NCBI GenBank assembly: GCA_001873585.1
Contig: MNZL01000010.1
Coordinates: forward strand, 6,996-26,805
Direction: 5' to 3'
Length of the DNA stretch: 19,810 nucleotides
DNA from: Rhodobacterales bacterium CG2_30_65_12
GTDB taxonomy: Bacteria > Pseudomonadota > Alphaproteobacteria > Rhodobacterales > Rhodobacteraceae
This document shows, one piece after another, positions 14,347-19,810 of this stretch. Under the pieces are notes generated by a model that searched no databases, was not told the DNA's origin, and saw only the letters and a program-made list of their open reading frames with translations. Both the position numbers and the translations under genes were made by a program. Within the stretch, counting starts at the first letter, position 1. Each line of letters begins with the position of its first letter.

Positions 14347-14597
14347 AATCGTCCCTCGGGGCCAGGTTTCATCCGCGCCGAGAAAGCGCGCGGACGGCGG
14401 GAAGTCAAGCCCGCCGCCCGGGCCGCGCTGTCGATTGGCCGGTGTTTGCGGGAAATTTCTTTACACCGGGCCGTCTTGCGAAGCAAACTTGTCCGCAACA
14501 GGGAACCGCTGGCGCTGACATGGCTCGCGCGGAGGCAGTCGATGTAGGCGACACAACAGCGCTCAGCCGCGAACCATGGGCGGGCGAGGGGGTGGTC
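14347..14597. promoter_or_regulatory. divergent control region of aspS and the CFA-type gene
   Basis: This 251-base gap must hold the promoters for both directions. An AT-richer patch (GGAAATTTCTTTACA, near 14451-14465) is the most likely promoter neighbourhood. A short palindrome TTGCGAAGCAA follows near 14475. The rightward frame is open back to 14442, so an N-terminal extension of the CFA-type gene from 14442 or 14520 is possible, though less likely than the chosen start. Confidence 0.4.
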
Positions 14598-15866
14598 ATG
14601 TGGACAAGACTTCTTGACCGGATGCTTGCGCACATCGTGCAGGTGGGCACGCTCAGGCTCACCTTGCCCGACGGCAGCATACGCCGTTACGGCGCCGGCA
14701 CTCCGCAGGTCGGGCTGATCGTGAAAAACCCCGACCTGCCGCGCCGGGTGGTCCTCAACCCCTCGCTGGCGGTGGGCGAGTGCTACATGGAGGGCGGGCT
14801 GGAGATCGAGGGCGACGATCTTGATGGCTTCTTTCGCTTGATGATCCCGAATATCAACGCCACCACCGCGCCGTGGTTTCAACGCCCGCTCAATCTCACC
14901 CGGCGGGGGGCGCGGCGGTTTCGCCAGTTTGCCCCTGTCGGCAAGGCGCAGACAAATGTGGCCCGCCACTACGACCTGTCGAGCGCGCTCTACGATCTCT
15001 TCCTCGACGACGACAGGCAGTATTCCTGCGGCTATTTCGAGCGCAAGGGGATGAGCCTCGAAGCGGCGCAACAGGCCAAGAAGCATCACATTGCCGCCAA
15101 GCTCAGGATCGAGCCGGGGATGCGGGTGCTTGATATCGGCTGTGGCTGGGGCGGCATGGGGCTGACCCTGGCGCGCGATTACGGGGCCGAGGTCGTGGGG
15201 GTGACGCTCTCGAAGGAGCAGCACACCATGGCGGTCGAGCGGGTGCGTGCGGCGGGGCTGGAAGGCCGGGTCGATGTTCGCCTCGTCGACTACCGCAAGC
15301 TGCATGAGCGGTTTGATCGGATCGTATCGGTGGGCATGTTCGAGCACGTCGGCGTGCCGCATTACAACGAATATTTTTCGTTCGTGAATGACGCCCTTGA
15401 GCGCGACGGGCTGGCGCTGATCCACACCATCGGCCATGTCGGCCCGGCCAACGAGGCCGACCCCTGGATCACCAGATACATCTTCCCCGGCGGCTACGCG
15501 CCGGCGCTGAACGAGATGCAGAAGGCGATAGACAGACAGCAACTCGTTACCTGCGATATCGAGGCGCTACGGCTGCATTACGCCTACACGCTGCGCGCCT
15601 GGTATGATCGCTTCATGGCCAACGAGGCGCGCGCCCGCGTGCTGTTCGACGAGCGCTTCGTGCGGATGTGGCGCTGGTATCTGAAGTCGATGGAGGCCTC
15701 GTTCTCGGTCGGCTCACTGCTGGTCTACCAGGTGCAGCTTGGCAAACATCTCGACGCCGCGCCGATCACGCGCGATTACCTCTACCGGGGCAACGCCAGT
15801 CTGGCGGCGGCGCAACAGGTTGGCGGGCCAGATCAAGCCTTGCACCCGGCGGCTTCATCTCTATAA
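14598..15866 (+). CDS. cfa: cyclopropane-fatty-acyl-phospholipid synthase family methyltransferase
   Basis: This 422-residue SAM-dependent enzyme is of the CFA synthase family, which adds a methylene bridge across double bonds of membrane phospholipid acyl chains. The SAM-binding motif VLDIGCGWGG is at about 177-186. It is preceded by NVARHYDLSSALYDLFLDDD with YSCGYF, and followed by VGVTLSKEQ, SVGMFEHVG and LIHTIGH, all conserved in the family; the Cys, Glu and His near the active-site bicarbonate pocket are present. The N-terminal domain (GTLRLTLPDGS, LAVGECYMEGGLEIEGDDL) is also typical. ATG 14598 is chosen for its GAGGGGGTGG ribosome binding site and the MWTRLLDRML start. Rhodobacteraceae have several paralogues, so cyclopropanation itself is likely but not certain. 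Confidence 0.88.
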   Translation: MWTRLLDRMLAHIVQVGTLRLTLPDGSIRRYGAGTPQVGLIVKNPDLPRRVVLNPSLAVGECYMEGGLEIEGDDLDGFFRLMIPNINATTAPWFQRPLNLTRRGARRFRQFAPVGKAQTNVARHYDLSSALYDLFLDDDRQYSCGYFERKGMSLEAAQQAKKHHIAAKLRIEPGMRVLDIGCGWGGMGLTLARDYGAEVVGVTLSKEQHTMAVERVRAAGLEGRVDVRLVDYRKLHERFDRIVSVGMFEHVGVPHYNEYFSFVNDALERDGLALIHTIGHVGPANEADPWITRYIFPGGYAPALNEMQKAIDRQQLVTCDIEALRLHYAYTLRAWYDRFMANEARARVLFDERFVRMWRWYLKSMEASFSVGSLLVYQVQLGKHLDAAPITRDYLYRGNASLAAAQQVGGPDQALHPAASSL

Positions 15867-15929
15867 CCCACGACAATTTGCGTCGCGGGAGTTGTCCGCG
15901 CGTCAACTGCCGCTGCCGGGGGTGCCGAG

Positions 15930-18900
15930 ATGCCGAAGAGAACCGATATCAACTCGATCATGATCATCGGCGCGGGCCCCATCATCATCGGACAGGCCAG
16001 CGAGTTTGACTATTCCGGGGCGCAGGCCTGCAAGGCGCTGAAGGAAGAGGGCTACCGGGTGATCCTGGTGAACTCGAACCCGGCGACGATCATGACCGAT
16101 CCGGAAATGGCCGATGCCACCTATATCGAGCCGATCACCGCCGATATGGTGGCCAAGATCATCGAAAAGGAGCGACCCGATGCGCTTTTGCCCACCATGG
16201 GCGGGCAGACCGGGCTAAATACCGCGCTGGAGCTGGCCGCTCTTGGGGTGCTCGACAAGTATGGCGTCGAGCTGATCGGCGCCAAGCGTGAGGCCATCGA
16301 AATGGCCGAAGACCGCAAGCTGTTCCGCGAGGCGATGGAGCGGCTCGGGATCGAGAACCCGAAGGCCACGATCATAACCGCGCCGAAGCTCGAAACCGGC
16401 AAGCGTGATCTGCACGCGGGCCTTGCCATAGCCCTGGACGCGCTCGACGAGATCGGCCTGCCGGCGATCATCCGCCCCGCCTTCACGCTGGGCGGAACGG
16501 GGGGTGGCGTGGCCTATAACCGCGATGATTATGAGCGGCTGTGCCATTCGGGGATGGACGCGAGCCCGGTCGGCCAGATCCTCGTCGACGAAAGCCTGCT
16601 CGGCTGGAAAGAATATGAAATGGAAGTGGTCCGCGACAAGGCGGACAACGCGATCATCGTCTGCTCGATCGAGAACGTCGATCCGATGGGTGTGCATACC
16701 GGCGACAGCATCACCGTGGCGCCGGCGCTGACGCTGACCGACAAGGAATACCAGATCATGCGCACGCACAGCATCAACGTGCTGCGCGAGATCGGGGTCG
16801 AAACCGGCGGCTCCAACGTGCAATGGGCGGTCAACCCGGTCGATGGCCGCATGGTGGTGATCGAGATGAACCCGCGCGTGAGCCGGTCCTCGGCGCTGGC
16901 CTCCAAGGCCACCGGCTTTCCGATCGCCAAGATCGCCGCCAAACTCGCCGTGGGCTACACGCTGGACGAGCTGGACAACGATATAACCAAGGTCACGCCG
17001 GCGAGCTTCGAGCCGACCATTGATTATGTGGTCACCAAGATCCCGCGTTTTGCCTTCGAGAAATTCCCAGGTGCCAAGCCCGAGCTCACCACGGCGATGA
17101 AATCGGTGGGCGAGGCGATGGCGATTGGCCGCACCATCCATGAATCCCTGCAAAAGGCGCTCGCCTCGCTCGAAACCGGGCTCACCGGTTTTGACGAGAT
17201 CGAAATCGAAGGCGCGCCGGAAAAACCGGCGGTGATGAAGGCGCTCACCGAAAAATCGCCCGATCGTATCCGGGTGATCGCCCAGGCCATGCGGCATGGG
17301 CTGACTGACGGTGAGATCAAGGCCGTCACCGATTTTGATCCGTGGTTCCTCGCCCGCATCCGCGAGATCATCGAGGCCGAGGCGCAGGTGCGCCACGATG
17401 GCTTGCCGGTGACGGAAACGGGCCTGCGCGCGCTCAAGATGATGGGCTTCACCGATGCCCGGCTGGCCACCCTGACCGGGCGCGACGAGGCCAACGTGCG
17501 CCGCGCGCGGATCAACCTCGGGGTAACGGCGGTGTTCAAGCGGATCGACACCTGCGCGGCCGAGTTCGAGGCGCAAACGCCCTACATGTATTCCACCTAC
17601 GAAGCGCCGATGATGGGTGAGGTCGAATGCGAAGCCCGGCCCTCGGACCGCAAGAAGGTGGTTATTCTTGGTGGCGGGCCAAACCGGATCGGCCAGGGCA
17701 TCGAGTTCGATTACTGCTGCTGCCATGCCTGCTTCTCGCTCACTGATGTGGGCTACGAGACGATCATGATCAACTGCAACCCCGAGACCGTCTCAACCGA
17801 TTACGACACCTCCGACCGGCTCTATTTCGAGCCGCTCACTTTCGAGCATGTGATGGAAATCCTGCGCGTTGAGCAGCAGAACGGCACGCTGCACGGGGTG
17901 ATCGTGCAGTTTGGCGGCCAGACGCCCTTGAAGCTCGCCAATGGGCTGGAAGAGGCCGGCATTCCGATCCTTGGCACCAGCCCGGACGCGATCGACCTCG
18001 CCGAAGACCGCGAGCGGTTTCAGGATCTGGTCAACCGGCTCGGCCTGAAACAGCCGGTCAACGGCATCGCCGCGACCGACGAGCAAGCCTTCGCCATTGC
18101 CGAGCGCATCGGCTTTCCGCTGGTGATCCGCCCGTCATATGTGCTGGGCGGGCGGGCGATGGAGATTGTCCGCGATATGGACCATCTGCGGCGCTACATC
18201 CGCGAGGCGGTGGTGGTGTCGGGCGATAGCCCGGTGCTGCTCGACAACTACCTCTCCGGCGCCATCGAGGTGGACGTGGATGCGCTTTGCGATGGCAAGG
18301 TCGTGCATGTGGCTGGCATCATGCAGCACATCGAGGAGGCCGGCGTGCACTCGGGCGATAGCGCGTGCTGCCTGCCGCCGCATACGCTTGCCCCCGAGAT
18401 CATTGCCGAGATCAAACGCCAGACGGAAGCGCTCGCGCTCAGCCTCGGCGTGGTCGGCCTGATGAACGTGCAATTCGCGGTGAAAGAGGGCGAGGTCTAC
18501 CTGATCGAGGTCAACCCCCGCGCCAGCCGCACCGTTCCGTTCGTAGCGAAAGCAACGGATAGCGCAATTGCCTCCATCGCCGCGCGGCTCATGGCCGGCG
18601 AGCCGCTGTCGAACTTCCCGGCCCGCGCGCCTTACCCCGAGGGCACGGGCTATGGCCAGTCGATCCCGATGGCCGATCCGCTCACGCTGTGTGATCCCAA
18701 CGTGCCGTGGTTCTCGGTGAAAGAGGCGGTGCTGCCGTTTGCCCGCTTCCCCGGCGTCGATACGATCCTGGGGCCGGAAATGCGCTCGACCGGCGAGGTG
18801 ATGGGGTGGGACCGCTCCTTTCCCCGCGCTTTCCTCAAGGCGCAGATGGGCGCGGGCACGCAGCTGCCGAACGAGGGCCGGGTGTTTTTCTCGATCAGGG

Positions 18901-19262
18901 ACGCCGACAAATCGGCCGAGATGCTGGAAACCGCGCAGATCCTGCGCGCGCTTGGCTTTTCCATCCTCGCCACCCGTGGCACCGCGAGCTGGCTCAACGA
19001 GCAGGGCGTCGCGGCCGAGACGGTAAACAAGGTCTACGAAGGTGGGCGCACGATCGTTGACCGGCTAAAAGACGGCGACGTGCAGCTGGTGTTCAATACC
19101 ACCGAGGGCGCGCAGGCGGTGGAAGACAGCCGCGACATTCGCTCGGTCGCGCTCTACGACAAGATCCCCTATTACACCACTGCCGCCGGGGCGCATGCCG
19201 CAGCGCTGGCGATGCGGGCGCGCGAAGAGGGCGAGATCGTGGTGCGGAGCTTGCAGGCCTGA
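15930..19262 (+). CDS. carB: carbamoyl phosphate synthase, large subunit
   Basis: This encodes a full-length protein of 1110 residues (usual range 1070-1120). CarB makes carbamoyl phosphate from bicarbonate, two ATP and ammonia channelled from CarA, for arginine and pyrimidine synthesis. The two homologous ATP-grasp halves are clear. The first begins IMIIGAGPIIIGQASEFDYSG near residue 10, with PAIIRPAFTLGGTGGG. The second begins VVILGGGPNRIGQGIEFDYC near 575, with LVIRPSYVLGGRAME. Between them lies the oligomerisation domain, and from about 983 comes the allosteric MGS-like domain (FFSIRDADK, ILATRGTASWL, NTTEGAQAVEDS). No carA is nearby in the window. The 63-base gap from the preceding gene suggests possible shared transcription. 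Confidence 0.98.
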   Translation: MPKRTDINSIMIIGAGPIIIGQASEFDYSGAQACKALKEEGYRVILVNSNPATIMTDPEMADATYIEPITADMVAKIIEKERPDALLPTMGGQTGLNTALELAALGVLDKYGVELIGAKREAIEMAEDRKLFREAMERLGIENPKATIITAPKLETGKRDLHAGLAIALDALDEIGLPAIIRPAFTLGGTGGGVAYNRDDYERLCHSGMDASPVGQILVDESLLGWKEYEMEVVRDKADNAIIVCSIENVDPMGVHTGDSITVAPALTLTDKEYQIMRTHSINVLREIGVETGGSNVQWAVNPVDGRMVVIEMNPRVSRSSALASKATGFPIAKIAAKLAVGYTLDELDNDITKVTPASFEPTIDYVVTKIPRFAFEKFPGAKPELTTAMKSVGEAMAIGRTIHESLQKALASLETGLTGFDEIEIEGAPEKPAVMKALTEKSPDRIRVIAQAMRHGLTDGEIKAVTDFDPWFLARIREIIEAEAQVRHDGLPVTETGLRALKMMGFTDARLATLTGRDEANVRRARINLGVTAVFKRIDTCAAEFEAQTPYMYSTYEAPMMGEVECEARPSDRKKVVILGGGPNRIGQGIEFDYCCCHACFSLTDVGYETIMINCNPETVSTDYDTSDRLYFEPLTFEHVMEILRVEQQNGTLHGVIVQFGGQTPLKLANGLEEAGIPILGTSPDAIDLAEDRERFQDLVNRLGLKQPVNGIAATDEQAFAIAERIGFPLVIRPSYVLGGRAMEIVRDMDHLRRYIREAVVVSGDSPVLLDNYLSGAIEVDVDALCDGKVVHVAGIMQHIEEAGVHSGDSACCLPPHTLAPEIIAEIKRQTEALALSLGVVGLMNVQFAVKEGEVYLIEVNPRASRTVPFVAKATDSAIASIAARLMAGEPLSNFPARAPYPEGTGYGQSIPMADPLTLCDPNVPWFSVKEAVLPFARFPGVDTILGPEMRSTGEVMGWDRSFPRAFLKAQMGAGTQLPNEGRVFFSIRDADKSAEMLETAQILRALGFSILATRGTASWLNEQGVAAETVNKVYEGGRTIVDRLKDGDVQLVFNTTEGAQAVEDSRDIRSVALYDKIPYYTTAAGAHAAALAMRAREEGEIVVRSLQA

Positions 19263-19291
19263 GCCCTTTGCGATGGGGGAAATCCGGCGTA

Positions 19292-19317
19292 GGCTGGGCT
19301 TTGAAAGGAGCCCAGCC
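19292..19317 (+). promoter_or_regulatory. start-abutting hairpin with the ribosome binding site in its loop
   Basis: GGCTGGGCT (19292-19300) and AGCCCAGCC (19309-19317) form a perfect 9-bp stem around TTGAAAGG. The Shine-Dalgarno AAAGGAG lies in the loop and the first bases of the 3' arm, and the ATG of the secreted protein gene begins at the very next base. There is no T-run. The fold should limit or gate ribosome access to this start. It also lies 30 bases past the carB stop, so it might double as a 3' stem for carB. Confidence 0.75.
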
Positions 19318-19650
19318 ATGACCCACCGCATCCTCCTCATCCTCGCTTTTCTGCTCACCCCGGCGCTCGCGCTTGCCCAGTCTCTCACCGGCGCCTACAC
19401 CGCGCAGGGGCGCAATGCGAACGGATCGGCCTATGTCGGCACGGTCTGGATCGAAGACCTTGGCGCGGCTGTCAGCGTTGATTGGGAGGTTGGCAGCCAG
19501 GCCTACTCCGGCACCGGCACCCGCGAGGGCAACGTGCTCGTGGTCAATTGGGGCGGCGCGTCTCCTGTCTATTATGTGATCTTGTCCAACGGCGAGCTGC
19601 ACGGCACCTGGGCAAACGGCACGGCGCTGGAAAAGCTCACCCCCCGGTAA
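19318..19650 (+). CDS. small secreted protein of unknown function
   Basis: This encodes 110 residues. The N-terminus MTHRILLILAFLLTPALALA is a clear signal peptide, with cleavage predicted before QSLTG, leaving about 90 residues. The mature part has Gly-rich beta-type repeats (GAYTAQGRNANGSAYVG, YSGTGTREGNVLVVNWGG) ending HGTWANGTALEKLTPR. Similar small exported proteins occur in Rhodobacteraceae as hypothetical proteins; this resemblance is from memory, and I cannot assign a function. There is no cysteine lipobox. ATG 19318 is chosen for the AAAGGAG ribosome binding site and the signal peptide. It follows carB by 55 bases and may be on the same transcript. Confidence 0.8.
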   Translation: MTHRILLILAFLLTPALALAQSLTGAYTAQGRNANGSAYVGTVWIEDLGAAVSVDWEVGSQAYSGTGTREGNVLVVNWGGASPVYYVILSNGELHGTWANGTALEKLTPR

Positions 19651-19810
19651 GCCTGCGCGCGTCGGGCGGGGCGGGGCGCGCGCCAGCACAGATGCATAGC
19701 GGCGCGAAGCTTGTCAGACTCGCAAGGATTGCCCGAGATTTGACAGGAGATTGTCTCCCTGCGCGAAACAGCGGCCGCAGGCCGCCGCGCATCGCCGGGC
19801 CGCCTCCACG
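19651..19810. other. right-edge intergenic sequence
   Basis: These 160 bases have no convincing coding frame. They include a small GGAGA/TCTCC stem near 19747-19759, a GCGGCC/GGCCGC inverted repeat near 19771-19785, and a TTGACA that could be a -35 box near 19740, without a good -10. The adjacent gene lies outside the window. Confidence 0.4.

Noticed and set aside
14205..15542. A 445-codon minus-strand frame spanning the aspS/cfa gap
   Set aside because: It runs antisense to the CFA-type gene and then out of frame through the start of aspS; no domain is visible.
16215..17726. A 503-codon minus-strand frame inside carB
   Set aside because: It is a shadow of carB, which is full length with all domains; the antisense translation is His/Arg/Gly-rich with no family features.
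1..19810. CRISPR arrays, prophage genes, integrases or complete insertion sequences
   Set aside because: No regularly spaced direct repeats, no integrase or phage structural motifs, and no transposase with flanking inverted repeats were seen, despite the signs of gene decay and an acquired R-M pair.

Overview
The window looks like a chromosomal segment of a GC-rich alphaproteobacterium, most likely from the Rhodobacteraceae (Roseobacter group). The reasons are the protein flavour of PepA, HolC, AspS and CarB, strong GC bias at third codon positions, pepA followed directly by holC, and a tiny Flp-like membrane protein of a kind common in that family. These family assignments are made by eye. 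No search was run.

Region 1 (1-1296): the 3' end of pepA (leucyl aminopeptidase), which runs off the left edge, followed by holC (DNA polymerase III chi).

Region 2 (1635-8717): a self-contained sugar uptake and catabolism locus. A leftward operon encodes, in transcription order, a LacI-type regulator, a periplasmic sugar-binding protein, a CUT2-type permease, a single-domain ATPase, a tagatose/psicose 3-epimerase-like TIM-barrel enzyme and a Gfo/Idh/MocA oxidoreductase. A D-2-hydroxyacid dehydrogenase-family gene diverges from it. The gap between the divergent genes holds two CG-centred LacI-type operators exactly 21 bp apart. There is no sugar kinase in the locus, so an oxidation- or epimerisation-first route seems likely, but the substrate is unknown.

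Region 3 (8718-10424): a graveyard. Fragments of a dipeptide/oligopeptide ABC operon (DppD-like, DppF-like and family 5 binding protein) are joined by internal deletions. One junction fuses half an ATPase in frame to half a binding protein.

Region 4 (10655-12351): a small Flp-prepilin-like membrane protein with its own terminator, then a compact restriction-modification system. The latter pairs an MT-A70-type adenine methyltransferase, possibly read from a leaderless promoter, with a BglII/BstYI-family endonuclease. The endonuclease gene ends 3 nt from the convergent end of aspS.

Region 5 (12355-19650): housekeeping genes. These are aspS (with an in-frame, low-GC insertion of about 65 codons), a divergent cyclopropane-fatty-acid-synthase-family methyltransferase, carB (carbamoyl phosphate synthase large subunit) and a small secreted hypothetical protein. 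The start codon of this last gene abuts a 9-bp hairpin that carries the ribosome binding site in its loop. The last 160 bases hold no recognisable gene.
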